A DNA stretch of 64,000 bases, taken from Microcebus murinus (lineage: Eukaryota > Chordata > Mammalia > Primates > Cheirogaleidae). The notes under the pieces are model-generated. The model searched no databases, had not been told where the DNA came from, and saw only the letters and a list, made by a program, of their open reading frames with translations. The position numbers and the translations under genes are program-made. Shown here piece after piece: positions 10,140 to 22,533 of the stretch (within the stretch, counting starts at the first letter, position 1; the number at the start of each line of letters is the position of its first letter). The stretch is taken from the NCBI RefSeq assembly GCF_040939455.1, contig NC_134119.1:17286501-17350500 (forward strand), written 5' to 3'.

Positions 10140-11905
10140 AAAGCACAAGTTAAAAAATAAATGTTTTAAGTACTAGTATGGCCTAGAATCCAAAATGTTC
10201 TTCCTCTAATTCAAGTATTTAGATCATCTGCTTCAGCTGAGAATGTGTGGGCTGTGTTATTGTTTTAGATTTCCAAAGGAGCCTCTAATATGACACTCAT
10301 GACATCAGCCTTTGTAAACTGCTCACAGGTAGATCGGTAATTATTAATTTTTTACTCACAATGGACTGCCAGGTGAGCAGAGGATCAGTTTAACTTTTTA
10401 CATGTGTTTTTCAGAGAGAAAGCTCTGCAATGACTGACTAAATAAATAAATTCATTGATAATAAATGAAGCAATCTGCTACTGGAAGTTTGCCCCCAAAG
10501 TATGCATTACTAAATAAGTTTGAGGTCATTAAAATGGTAAAAGAACACTGCCAAAAGAACACATGTCTACTGAGTGTTTGGCACAACTTGTTAGCTTAAA
10601 GCTTCCTTTCTTTGGTAGAAAAGTATGTCCTAAGGTCATGACTTCCTAATTTTCATTTTCATCTATACTACAGCAATTATAACTTTGACCTGACCACCAT
10701 GCTAGCCAAGGTTTTGCCAGCATGTGTTTACAAAGCACAACCTGAGCCATGTCAGTCTCCTCATGTTATGACCAGGAGTGTCTTAAAATACAAAATGCAG
10801 ATATGGAAGATGACATTCAATTTTTACTTGACAGCTGCAAATTACATTTTATAATGAAAATGATAATACTTGCTTTTGATATTTTTTTCAGGCAAAGGGA
10901 AAAAATCAAATTCTATTTATCCAAATAAATTGAAAAATGGAGTAACCAAGATAATGGAAATATCCATTTAGTGCCATTTCATATTAAGTCTGCATGGATT
11001 TCTAGTATTCAAAAACTTACAACACAGTAAATACTCTTAGTACTATAACCACCTAGGGATGATCAAGATTTTGCTGAGCAATTAAAGTTCATCATTGTGA
11101 ACATCTGCTATGATATACAATACTGTGAATTTTCTTCCCAACTGGTCTCTATCTATGTAACTGAGTTAGCCTTTTCAACCAGACTATCTGCACTTAGATG
11201 TTTAATTATTTTTTTAAAGAAGACCTCTAATCAACATGCTTTGAAAAATTCCACTTAGCAGCAAGGCACTTAATTATCTTGCTAACCTTTTGTTCAGTTG
11301 CTTTGTAAATAATGACATGAAACATTCCATCTTTTTACATCCAAGCTTTTCTTCTTACTGATTAGATTCTAGTTAAATAGCATCATGTTCCTTCAAGTTC
11401 CTCCAAGATGAGGGATTTTCTTTAATCACCTGAAACCTGCTGGTCTGCCTCTTTAGCATCCTGTGATATCTCATTCAACAAGCTTAAATCAACAATACAA
11501 CTACTTACTCCTAACAGGTTGAATACGTTAATTCTCATCTCTTTATCAGGCTTTTATATTAATTCAAGTATACAAAGATATGCAAAGTGGATTTTGAAAT
11601 ACAAGATGATTGCAATAAAGTGAGCTTTTCCTCCAAGTTTTTAACTACACCTTATATTAAAAGAAAAAGTTAATATAATCAAATGACTTCTTTATAAGAA
11701 AAATCCAACTTCTATTAAAAATAAAATGTGATAATTAACAAAAAATGTATTAATCAAATATTGAAATTGTTTTTCCCTAAAAAGCACAAAAAGCAAGTAT
11801 TAAATATGTATTTTCAATCTGATTAAAAATGTCATTTGCACCTGTCAAAGAAAAAGTGGGTATCAAAAATTGAATATAGCTACTTCCCAGAATTAAATAG
11901 AAAGG
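10140..11905. other. Long repeat-poor stretch
   Basis: About 1.7 kb without a recognisable transposon, microsatellite or exon. Such repeat-free blocks in gene deserts sometimes contain conserved non-coding elements, but nothing in the sequence alone proves that. Confidence 0.45.
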
Positions 11906-12038
11906 AATGTGGTTTTTTTTAACATATATATATATAAAAAAACCACATTATATATATACATATATAAAATGTGGTTTTTTTAACATATATATATACATAT
12001 ATATAACACATATATATATTTTTAACATATGTTTTTTT

Positions 12039-12078
<40 letters not shown>
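11906..12078. repeat. Palindromic AT-rich microsatellite
   Basis: AATGTGG followed by eight T (11906-11920) is mirrored as seven A followed by CCACATT (11936-11949), and AATGTGG plus T-run appears again (11968-11981), so arms alternate in orientation around TA-repeat loops. Degenerate TTTTTTTAACATATATA units then repeat, ending in about 40 bases of pure (TA)n at 12041-12077. The arms could form cruciforms. Confidence 0.92.
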
Positions 12079-12081
<3 letters not shown>

Positions 12082-13112
12082 GCAGATACCTGAATTAAAA
12101 GAGGATGAAATGGTAAAAAATAGGGGATAGGGCTTTTAGCTAGCAGTAGCTTAAAGAAATGCAACCCATAAAATTCATGAGAACTTCCAAGAAACATGAG
12201 AAGAAAAACAATTAAATTCAAGAAGATTTAGAAAAGAAAGGAATTCTTAGAAGAAACAGCTGAAAAGTCTTGTAAACTAGAGACATATACTCCTCCCTGT
12301 AAAATTTCAAAGCTGTAGAGAAGTAAATTATTATTCACATACAGTCAATATCTAGCTTAGGTTTCAGTGAATTTACCTTCATCTGATATAAGCTTTTGTT
12401 TTATTCTAAAGCAATACTTGCATAGTTATAAAAATAAACTGAACTGCTTATAACTAAATCCATCTGATATTTGGTTGTAATATTTTTAGAGTTTTGACTG
12501 AATAAAGACAAAGACATATAGAATTAAATGCATTGTTGTAAAAATTATACTCTTATAACAATTTAAAAGGAAGAATGAAATTCCCTGAGTTACTTTTTTG
12601 TTAAAAAGCAAGTAAATATTTGACTCAACGAGATTCTTTAAGGAAAAATAATGACATTTTAGCAAAGAATACATTTCTGAAAGGCAGCCATCTGAATAAA
12701 AATCACTGGATTATCAATCCCTGCATTAAATAAAACACCAAAAATCTCTGTCTCCAATTTATAAACTCAAACAAACACAATCTTCTTTTTGTTCTGAAAG
12801 TACATAGCCTCTATAACAAACTACCTTTCTCTGAATACTTTTAATGTTTTCTAAATAAGTTTAAAAATTAATCATAAACATTTTATCAGTTAAGTAAAAG
12901 AACAACAGAATATTCCAAAGTGTAAGAAGCATAAAAGTTAAATGTTTGAAAAAAAATCCACCATCAGATTGTTTAAAAACCATGTGATATATAAAGGAAA
13001 ATTATGGAGACAATTTCAAAAATTAAATAAAAGTAAAGGCATTTAATATTTCTATAAATTATATTTAAATTTGCCCTAGTTTTTTCCTTAAGTTTTGAAA
13101 AGTTGCTATGTG
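12079..13112. other. AT-rich unique sequence
   Basis: No gene and no confident repeat. Several short A- and T-runs only. Confidence 0.45.
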
Positions 13113-13139
13113 ATATATATGTGTGTGTGTGTGTGTGTA
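13113..13139. repeat. (TG)n microsatellite
   Basis: About ten TG units preceded by ATATAT, directly before the T-run of the Alu that follows. Confidence 0.93.
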
Positions 13140-13143
13140 TAAC

Positions 13144-13440
<297 letters not shown>

Positions 13441-13468
13441 ATATATACATATATATACATATATATCT
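13441..13468. repeat. (TATATACA)n short tract
   Basis: Three near-perfect TATATACA/TATATATC units immediately 3' of the Alu. Confidence 0.8.
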
Positions 13469-15696
13469 TTTTAAAAATACAAATAATTATCTTTCCTGTT
13501 GTAAGAGTCTTTAAAATTACATGCCATTTTCTAAACATGAATAATTTTAAAAGGTGGCAAGTCACAGAATAAAAAGAACATCAGGTTGTACTTCAAAAAT
13601 CCTGGGTTCTGGATTTCAACAAGCTTGCTTGGAGAAATCAATTCAGCCATTTAGTGTTTCATTTTACATTGAAGGAATTGACATCTATTTATTCTACTTT
13701 CATTTATGTTTTTATGCTTCTAAGTCGAGGGATGATGTTCCCAATTCTAACTCTAAGCTATTCCTTATACAGTTCTAAAGCTAAGTTCTAAAACCATAGT
13801 TCTAAAGTTTAGATTAAACCTAATCATTTTTAGGTTTAAAAAAGTTACAGTTTTGAAGTATGTACTTTATAAGTTCAGAAAAGTAATTCTCAATATAAAA
13901 TTATTTATTGATAACTATATTCAGATATTAAATAGGGCTTTTCTCAAGGTTGAACATATTATTTAAAAATTGTATATTTTTGGATTTCAGTAATAGGATA
14001 CTTACATATAGCATTTTAGTATTTGGAAATCTCCTTCTCTCTGAATATTTATAGCCTCAATGATTTGGCCATTCAGTGCCCTAGGTCTAAAAACATCATC
14101 TTAAACAGTAACTTATTATTGATGAAGAGATGTCATTCCTTTAAGATGGAATGGCAGAACCTATCATTTGAGAATCACACCCAGAAAAAGTTTCAAATTT
14201 AAGACTCCATCTCCAAATGTGTCATTCACACAGACAACTGGATATTCTGACTAGAACAAAAGAACATGGTTTTTAGCACACAATTCAAACTCACGATTAC
14301 TATCAGCTATATTTATAAAGTTATATAACAGACTTTACTTAAAGATATGTTCAAATACATTCTGCAAGTACTTTGAGAATGTTCCAATTATATTGTATTA
14401 TATTTGTGTTAAAAATGTTAATTTGTCCAATATAAGTCCCTAAAATAAAATCCAGTTTTTAACACTGTTTTACATTTCTCCATTTTTATAATACACCATA
14501 AGTTTTTTAAATGGAGTGGCCTCCTGCTCTCTTGACCTCTGAAAGCCCTTTATAACAGTGTTTGCAAACAGAAAGTCCAGATGTCACTGGGAAGTGTCAC
14601 ATTTATGTTGGATCTGGGCCTTTTAATTATATCCAAATAGGGCAAATTCCTATAGAGTGTTCTTGACTTGGGACCTCCATATTTTGCATTGTCTAAATTA
14701 ATCAACTGGTTTCCAAAAGCAACTTTGCCATTAACAGCTCTGAGGCATATTGAAAACGGCAGTTACACTTTCAATCCAGTAGCAGAGATTAAAAAAATAT
14801 GAAATAGACTCTGGCAAGGGAACCAGGCGCACATAAAGGGACTCTCATAAAGGCTTCCTTGAAATGGAGAAAAAATCTGTCAGGTGGCAGCAAGGCTTTG
14901 TGGTTCATGCCATCTCACTCCCCTTGTCTTTAATCACCCATGAAGAGTGGCAGTTCTGTTGCTATTGGCCATCAAATCACATCAAAACCTGGGCCTGAGT
15001 CTGCACATTTTGAAGCCTCTGTTCAAGCGGCATAAGCCTCTCTGTGTCATCTTGAGGAACAAGTAATGACATCCTTTCTTTTCTTTCATAAATACCCATT
15101 GTAGGGGTGGGGAATCTGAATTAGGAAATTAGCGTGCTGGTACCTCTTCCTGATGCATGCTATCTAAAAGATCATGTGCCTGTTGAAAAAATTCATTGTT
15201 TCACAAAATGCATATAACCTAGGCTCTCTGATGTAAAATGAAGACAAATGCTTATTTAAGTGCCTGTGATATATATAGGCATTCTAATAGAAATAAAATT
15301 CTCTTCCAACAACTTCTATATACTTAATTGCAACATTACAAGCATCACTCAACAGAAAGATAAATATTTGTCTAGGTAATCTTATTGCACTGAATTTAAG
15401 CAATAATCTGCCTTTATTATAAAGTTCACTGACCTGGGTAGCCCATTTCCTTTTTTAAATTACATTTAATAATTTCCTTATCCAAATAAAGCTCTAAGTA
15501 ATAGGGCATTATACTTTTTGCCTATATTCCTAATGAATATTAAAATATATATTCAAAAATGTATATATGCCAAAATTAATACATTATTTTCTAATTTGAA
15601 ATAGGATTATTAAGATTCTATGAAAGCCACTGAAATTCAATTGAAGAAATGTGACATAACATGAAATAAATAGAATTGTGAGTTTTTCAAATTATT
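13469..15696. other. Repeat-poor stretch, no gene seen
   Basis: Around 13770-13815 the 9-mer AGTTCTAAA occurs three times (TACAGTTCTAAAG, TAAGTTCTAAAA, CATAGTTCTAAAG), a small degenerate tandem duplication. 14500-15100 is less AT-rich than its surroundings and lacks transposons. No exon signals could be supported. Confidence 0.45.
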
Positions 15697-15935
15697 TCTG
15701 AAGTGTGGTCCAGGGATATCTGGGCATTCCTGAGACTTTTTTAGGGAGTCTACTAGGTTAAAACTATTTTCACAATAATACTGAGACATTATTTGATTTT
15801 TCACTCTTATTTCTCAAGAGTGTACAGGGGAGTTTTCCAGAGTCTACATGATGTGTGATATCATATTAAATTGAATGTAGAAACAGATAGGAGAATTCAG
15901 TTGTCTTTTATTAGGCCAGACCTCAGAAGTAGTTG
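15697..15935 (+). mobile_element. hAT-type DNA transposon remnant
   Basis: TCTGAAGTGTGGTCCAGGGA, GGGAGTCTACTAGGTTAAAA, CTATTTTCACAATAATACTG, TTTTCACTCTTATTTCTC, GAGTGTACAGGGGAGTTTTC, CAGAGTCTACATGATGTGTG, ATATCAT and TTGTCTTTTATTAGGCCAGA form a recognisable ordered string of an old hAT element. The right terminus was not found. The subfamily is uncertain. Confidence 0.7.
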
Positions 15936-15989
15936 AGGACATAGCAGAGAATTGAAAAGAAAAAAGATTTGTATGAATTTCCATCTAGT

Positions 15990-16092
15990 GTCTGTCCCTT
16001 AGAAGATTGGGAGCTTCATGGGGGCAGAAATTGTTTCTTACATATTACTGGCACTCAATAAGTATTTGTTTAATTAATAAATGTAGGAATGA
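15990..16092 (+). mobile_element. L2 3'-end remnant
   Basis: GATTGGGAGCTTCATGGGGG, CAGAAATTGTTTCTTACATA, GGCACTCAATAAGTATTTG and TTAATTAATAAATG follow the L2 3' end order (GAGCTCCTTGAGGGCAGGGA...AGTAGGTGCTCAATAAATATTTG). Confidence 0.75.
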
Positions 16093-16374
16093 GTTAATAA
16101 ATGAATGGATTCACTAGCTCCAGAAAGAAGAGCAATGACAGGTAACACTATGGTATACTTGGCCTGGTTATACTGTAAGAATTGTTATTTTTTACATTGT
16201 TATTTATGTTCCCTTGAATGTGGTAATAGTTCACTAAGCCTAATCTATACCACAAGGAGTAGTACAGCAAATACAAGACTCAGGTTTCTGGTGACTTTTA
16301 ATAACAGTCTGACAGAGCAGCAGCTAGAATGTACATAGATTTTTCTATTTTCATGCCTTTCAGTATTCTTGTTT

Positions 16375-16545
16375 CCACAATTTTTTCACTTAAATATTCA
16401 GTAAGTGCTAATTACTTGCCAGATACAGTTCTAGGAACTTGGCATACCACAATGAATGAGAGAGAGAAATCTCAGCCCCCATGAGATTTGCATTCTAGTA
16501 AACAAACAATATAGAAAATAATTTATAATTCCAGGGACTCATCAT
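16375..16545 (+). mobile_element. Ancient mammalian interspersed repeat (family not named)
   Basis: AATATTCAGTAAGTGCTAAT, TTGCCAGATACAGTTCTAGG, CTTGGCATACCACAATGAAT and CATGAGATTTGCATTCTAGT match the widespread 'ATTTATTGAGxxCCTACTATGTGCCAGGC...GTGAACAAGAC...GAGCTTACATTCTAG' repeat. Related copies lie at 43.6, 46.2, 59.9 and 61.6 kb. Confidence 0.6.
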
Positions 16546-16549
16546 GGTC

Positions 16550-16728
16550 CCATAAAGTCTTAGGTGTTATTATACTCAGTTTTTATATGAGCAAAGTAAA
16601 TCCTAGAGGAGTTTAGTAAGCAACTGGGCCCAACAACTCAGTTTATCAAGAACAGAGCCAGAACTTGATTCTGGTCTAATGATGCCAAATCCTGATGTTA
16701 TTCCACCTGGCTATAACACCTTAAAAAC
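16550..16728 (-). mobile_element. MIR, reverse orientation
   Basis: GTGTTATTATACTCAGTTTT, ATGAGCAAAGTAAATCC, AGGAGTTTAGTAAGCAACTG, GGCCCAACAACTCAG, AGAACAGAGCCAGAACTTGA and TTCTGGTCTAATGATGCCA are the reverse complement of the MIR core and 5' half (GATTCxAACCCAGGCAGTCTGG and neighbours). Confidence 0.75.
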
Positions 16729-16869
16729 TATGTAGGAAAAAAAAAGGCCATTTCACAATGAATAAATGCTGTTTATACTTAGACTATTCTCTATTTTTCT
16801 CTGAGGCTGGCATACTCTGAAATAGGTGCATGTAAACATAACTGATAAAACTGGAAACGGATTCCAATT

Positions 16870-17495
16870 CACATCAAACTCATGATGTAAATATCTTTAA
16901 ATTTCTTATTGGAGTATTATAAATATAAACACTTATCTTAAGTTTATAGCCCAGTGAATTTTCATAAACTGAACTCACCTTTCTAACCAGCATCAAAAAC
17001 AGAACATCACTGCTCCCTGGAAAATCCTTCTTTATGCCCACTTCCAGTCACTATACAAATCCCCAAGCGTAACCACTGTTCTGATTTATAACTGCACAGA
17101 TTAGTTTTGTCTATTTTTGTACTTTGAATAATGGGTTCATACAACATATACTCTCTTACATCTGACTTCTTTATCTCAATATTGCATTTGTGAAATTCAT
17201 CCATATTATGTATAGTTAGAGATTATTCATTCTCAATTTATTTATCTTTTCTACTATTGATTGGCATAAGAGTAGTTTCCATTTGGCAACAATTACAGAT
17301 AGTGCCACTATGAAGATTCTTATACAGTCTTCTGGTGAATATATTACATATTTTTCTTGAGTATCTACCTAGGAGTGGTATTGTTGGTTCCTAGGGAGAT
17401 ATATGTTCAGCTTTAGTAAATACTCTCAAACAATTTTCCAAAGTGGTTATACTAATTTCCTTTCTCTCCAGTAGTATTTGAGAGTCCTAATTGGT
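16870..17495 (-). mobile_element. Old L1 3'UTR and ORF2 tail
   Basis: Minus-strand L1: CAGTGAATTTTCATAAACTG, CCAGTCACTATACAAATCCC, GGGTTCATACAACATATACT, GTGAAATTCATCCATATTAT, CACTATGAAGATTCTTATAC, GAGTATCTACCTAGGAGTGG and AACAATTTTCCAAAGTGGTT follow the order of older (L1M-type) 3' ends. The related stretch at 19.3-20.0 kb shares most blocks. Confidence 0.75.
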
Positions 17496-18628
17496 CTAGG
17501 CTATAAATATTTAAATTAGATGCCAAGATGCCTTAAAAAATGAGCACCAATTTACATTTGAGATAGTCTCATACTATGTTATTTCTTTGCACAGAAATGC
17601 AGATATGACTGGCCCATATTTTTAAAATAGAAATAATATAATAAATAAACACACCTTATTGCTCCCTATCATTAGCCTTTTCTTTAAGGCATTTCCATGT
17701 GCCAGTAGAAACTAGAGAATGTAGGCGGGAAAGAAATGTCAAGAGGTCTGGGATCCCATACTATCTATGGCAAAATGTATTAAGCAACCAGTTTCAAACT
17801 GAATGTGACTAATCATTTGTCTAGAGTGATAATATTCTTTTTCTTCCTTTTCCTTCTCATATATCTGTGCATTCTTAAAATAATAAAGTGTCTTCTCCTA
17901 AAACATCAGCAACTACATAATACATTAAAACAAGGCTTTAGACAAGTAAAGTATCTAGGAGATTGACAATTGCTCTCTCCTGATTGTAGAAAGAACCCAT
18001 GACTATAATTTGCAAGGGCTAGTGAATCCTGATTATAAGGTAAATCCATTTGAGACCATTCCTCTGCCTTTTGATTTTAATAGAACACCTGTCAAAGAAC
18101 TTTGAGCAGGTAAACACTTATCTATATTCTAATTCTGATAAATGCAACATCGAAAATATGTAAGACCTTGTACCATTTGGAACATGAATACTTTTTCCTC
18201 CTAAACCTCCAACCAGAGCCCATGAAATCACAGGGACCAAATGATATTTCAAAAGCCAAATACATAATAGATAATAAACCTTTAATGACTAGAGAAATAG
18301 TTTACTTTTTTATTAAAAGTGATATAAGCCCAAAAGGAAACTCAGGGCTCTCCAGGTTAATTTTCAACCATGATTATAATATGATAGTGCTAAAAAGAAT
18401 TTTAATCATCTGGACTTTGTGACATTCCCAATGCTTATTGGCTAAGTAGTACAATAACAGGTGCTGTCAAATTGGCCCTAAGAGGAAATGGGACACACAC
18501 TCCCTATCTCCTATGACCTTGATATTTATCAGGGACTTAATAATCAATGCTAGATAACTAGCCCAGTCATAAAGGGGAAAAACTAAACCAAATATATATG
18601 TTTGGCTAATATATATTTTTTTCCAAGC
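17496..18628. other. No gene or clear repeat
   Basis: Unique AT-rich sequence. The 84-codon frame at 18168-18422 shows no recognisable protein feature. Confidence 0.45.
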
Positions 18629-18814
18629 CTGAGTTTCTCAAGGTGTACTTCTGAAACCACCTGCTTCTGAATCTGTGTACCTTCTAGGGTACTTATGAAA
18701 AATGCATATCCTTGCTTGGGCCTCTCCTCAGACTTAGCAATTCAAAGTCTTTGGGGTAAGGCCAAGAAATCTGCATTTTTAACAACCGCTTAAAGCAACA
18801 TTTGAGAATCACTG
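18629..18814 (+). mobile_element. MER20/MER5-like hAT MITE
   Basis: The ends CTGAGTTTCTCAAGGTGTAC and ACATTTGAGAATCACTG form degenerate hAT inverted termini. Between them are ATGAAAAATGCATATCCTTG, GGGCCTCTCCTCAGACTTAG, AGTCTTTGGGGTAAGGCC and AGAAATCTGCATTTTTAACA, the expected interior for a MER20-like element. Confidence 0.78.
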
Positions 18815-18949
18815 CTCAAATTGGAATTGGATATATGTGGGAGGATTGGGGTAGATGAAGGAGAAACAGGAATAAACCAGGCTGCATCATTCTTGGCTGC
18901 TATGGGAAAAAAAAAGAAATCACATAATTTTGTTTCCCTCTTTTTGACT

Positions 18950-19065
18950 AACCATTAGAATTATCTGAGGTGTTTTTTAAAAATAAAGATTCCTGGTCCC
19001 CTCACAGACTAAACTAGAATCGCCCAAGGAAGAACTGAGGAGTAAATATTTTTGAGACAATCTTC
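18950..19065 (+). mobile_element. MER5-like hAT fragment
   Basis: ACCATTAGAATTATCTGAGG, TGTTTTTTAAAAATAAAGAT and TCCTGGTCCCCTCACAGACT match the first half of a MER5-type element. The right terminus is not recognisable. Confidence 0.6.
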
Positions 19066-19264
19066 CTTAGTGTTCTAAGAGGAAAGTTTGGAATACACAT
19101 TCTGTTCAACCAATTAGCCTAGCCACTAAGTGAGTTTAAAACTTTGACTCTCAAATCTTCATAGGCTTTAATTATATATCTCTTTCTTGATTTTTTTGTT
19201 CATGGGTGAAAAAAAAAATAAGCAGACTTTTACGCTGACAATCCTCTTCTTTTTGTCCATTCTT

Positions 19265-19960
19265 TCTTTTTAATGTTTCTTATTGGAGTAAATATATATA
19301 CAGAAAATTGCACAAATCATAAAGTGAACACACTCAGGTAACTCAGTGCCAAGACGAAGAAACAGAACACCACCAGACTCCAGAAGCCTCTCATGACCTC
19401 TTCTTGTTGCTACTCCTCTCCCTCCACCCCAAATAAGGCTAACTACCACTCTAACTTGTAACACCATAGATTAGCTTAACCTATTTTCAAAGTTTATACA
19501 AACTGAATAACACTCAGTATTCTCATTGGTATTCAGTTTTCTTTCACTCAACATTGAGCTTGTGAAATTCATCCATCCACATTGTTGTATATACTTAGAG
19601 ATGGTTCATCCTTTTTCCTATATTATTTTTTGGTAAGAATGTACCACAATTAATTCATCTATAAGTGCTGCTATGAATACTCTAATGAATGTTGATGAAC
19701 ATATGGACTCATTTCTGTTGGTGGTAGACCTAGGAATGGAATTGCTAGTTAGATGGTAGGTGTATGTTTAGTTTCAGTTCTACTGCCAAATAGTTTTCCG
19801 AAGTGGTGGCACTTTCAACAGCAGAGAAGGACCCCAATTGTACCAATGCTTGCTAGTGCCTGTCTTTTTCATGTTAACCATTTTCACTGTGGTTTTCATT
19901 TGTATTTTCTGTGGCTGGTTTCCCTTAATAATGATGTTTGGCATCCAAATTCTTTTGTAG
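19265..19960 (-). mobile_element. Old L1 3'UTR and ORF2 tail
   Basis: Minus-strand L1 3' end parallel to the 16.9-17.5 kb copy: AGAAAATTGCACAAATCATA, GTGAACACACTCAGGTAACT, GAAATTCATCCATCCACATT, GTGCTGCTATGAATACTCTA, GACCTAGGAATGGAATTGCT, CCAAATAGTTTTCCGAAGTG and CCAATGCTTGCTAGTGCCTG. No frame is intact. Confidence 0.75.
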
Positions 19961-22417
19961 CTTTACCCTTCACAGTCTATAACAGTCACAAAACCTGAGG
20001 CATCTAAGTTTCTGGAGCAATTTAGCCATATAAAAGATAGTAAGCTTCCTCTAAAGTAAATTTGCCTAATTCCATTTTACTTTGATTATGTAAGCAGAGG
20101 CAGAAACAGTTCTTTTCATCCCTCACACCTAATTTCAGCCTCCCTAAAAATTGAAAGAAAAAAGGTGGAGATTACCTAAATGTTGGTAGATTGCTAAACC
20201 ATGACTAGTAGACAATTTCTTCAAGAAAGAGTTTTAGGGAGGAGATTGGATAGCAATGGAGGGATACAATGTCTTCATTTTTTTTATATTACTCTTCCTG
20301 GCTGCAAACTCCAGCCAACAAAAATTTATTTTCAGTAATGGCTCCATATCTATACTATTAACTAAGGTGTTTGTGAAAGCAACATAATATGAAATGGAAG
20401 TTTTTATGTTTTGTTTTCTTTTTTTAAGAGAAGAAATGTAATTAACCCATGGAAAGTGAACGAACAATATTATTCAAGACTCTTGTATTATTTTTCATTA
20501 TTCCTGTATGCTATTTTGTCACTAAAAAAGCAGCACAGATTTAGGCCAGAAATCTAACTCCTAAAAAGCATTGTGTCAAGAATACCAGCCTACTAATGAG
20601 ACATCTCAAAGACACTGAGGTAGACAAAGGACAGAAAAAGATTGCTGGTTTGAAGAGAGAATATCAGTGAGAATATCTTTTCTTTCTTTCTTTTTTTGAA
20701 GCAAAACAGAATTTCAGATTTACTTGCTGCCAGAATTTCTCTCCTTGGCACTTCAAAGATAGATTGGGCTGGAAAGAGAAAGAACATTTTGTGTACTCCC
20801 CCATGGTTTGGTAACCTTAATGCTGACTGGGGCTGTAGCAGTTTGCTGGGAGGGGGTTAATTTGAGAGTGAGGAATGATATAGCTAATCCATTCCCTCAG
20901 GCAGAAGTCCTAATGACTATTTAGAGAGAGATTTAAGGAAAAAGTTTCAAGTCTCTCACTTAGAGAAATGTATGTTACTTCTCAGAAAAGCCTACATTTT
21001 CAGTGTATAATCTTTTCTTGTTCCCACTCCAAAAGAACATAGCCAATGTTATTTAAAGATTAATTAAATTAGGTAGGGAGAAAGTTCACTGAAGTTTATA
21101 TAACACAAACCCATATAATATTTTTTTCTAATTATAAAGATTTCATGTTTGAACAAACACCTTTCTTCTAAGCTGCTGAACATATTCAGAAGTAAATTAA
21201 ACTATTTGAGTAAGTTAAGCAATTACAACAAATTAGAAAACAGCGTCACTTGCTCCCTAAACCACAAAGTCTTCATGAATGCTTTGCATTGACCCACAAA
21301 TGGAACAATAAGAAAGATGTTAAAAGGTACTGTCAAAGGAACTGAATGCTAAATGCTGCAAGCTTTGTCTAAATCCATTCAAATAGAGGCAACAAATTGC
21401 CATGTCATGCATTGGGGAACCTTTCTTGTAAAGACCTGGGCAATAATGAGATCTCTCGCCCTTCTGCAGTGTCAGATCATATCAAATACAAATGAGCAAA
21501 CTCTAAATTCAACATATTTATTTCTTAAGTAATTATCTATTTCTTTAAAGAACTGATCAAAATAGTCTTTCGTTCCACTGTTATATTTTCTCTAGAAGAA
21601 AGGCATTATAAATCATAAAAGGATAACACAAAAATATGCTTATTACTCCATCAGCTAGCTCAAAGTCCTTACATAGTATCACTTCTCTCTTTTCTTAATG
21701 CATTTCTGATATATGCATTATGCTTTACAACAGTGTTTTCTAAACTTCAGAATTTGTCTCTCCTAAATATATGCTCCAGCACCCAAGAAGACCACAGTGC
21801 GAGTAATGAGAAGTGATGCTTAGCCAGTATTCATTTATAAAATGTATAATCTCTCTCTCCAAATATGTGCTATTCATAATGAAGAGAAAGTGTCTCCAGA
21901 AAGCTTATCATATAGAACTAGAAGTTTTGATCATAATTCTAGCTTGTTTATGCTTGTTATATAGATATAATATCTGGATTGTATGCTTCCTTCTTCAACC
22001 AAGTATTTGGTATAATCTGAATACAAATGTGGTTTATTGAACATTTTCTATTTCTATAGCCAACTACATAAACAGGGTTTCAAAAATTATCAGTCAGCTG
22101 ACAATACGCTTCATAGGAAGAGAGAATAATCAAAATAATTAACAATCAGAAAAAAACACCCAGCCACTCAAAATGGCTACCACCATAAATAACAAGTATG
22201 GCCATGCTAGCACGTTCTGGATAAAGAACAAGCCCAATCAAACATGTCTTTCTAACAGTCACTGATATTTGTTGATCTTCAATAAGCTATAGCAAAACAG
22301 ATGCACGCACACAAATACACATACACACATCTATAACTTGTTTTTATTTTTATACAACAGTATATCATTAACATTTAGACATCCTCTGCATACCACTAAA
22401 TACAGATCTAACTCATT
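19961..22417. other. Long repeat-poor stretch
   Basis: About 2.4 kb with no recognised transposon or exon. It contains short T-runs (20280, 20410, 20680) and a CA-rich patch at 22300-22330. Confidence 0.45.
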
Positions 22418-22533
22418 CTTTTTCTTTTTTTTTTCTTTTTTCTTTTGTAGAGATGGATGTCTCTACAGGTTGCCCAGGTTGCTCTCGAACTACTAGCCTC
22501 AAGAAATCCTCCTGCCTCAGCCTCCCAGTAGCT
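22418..22533 (-). mobile_element. Alu monomer fragment
   Basis: A long T-rich tract then GTAGAGATGGATGTCTCTAC, GGTTGCCCAGGTTGCTCTCG, AACTACTAGCCTCAAGAAAT and CCTCCTGCCTCAGCCTCCCA. Only part of one monomer is present, either a free monomer or a truncated Alu. The lemur-type L1 lies directly beside it. Confidence 0.82.

Noticed and set aside
11907..12221. Tyr-Ile-rich frames on both strands
   Set aside because: Translation of the AT-rich palindromic microsatellite.
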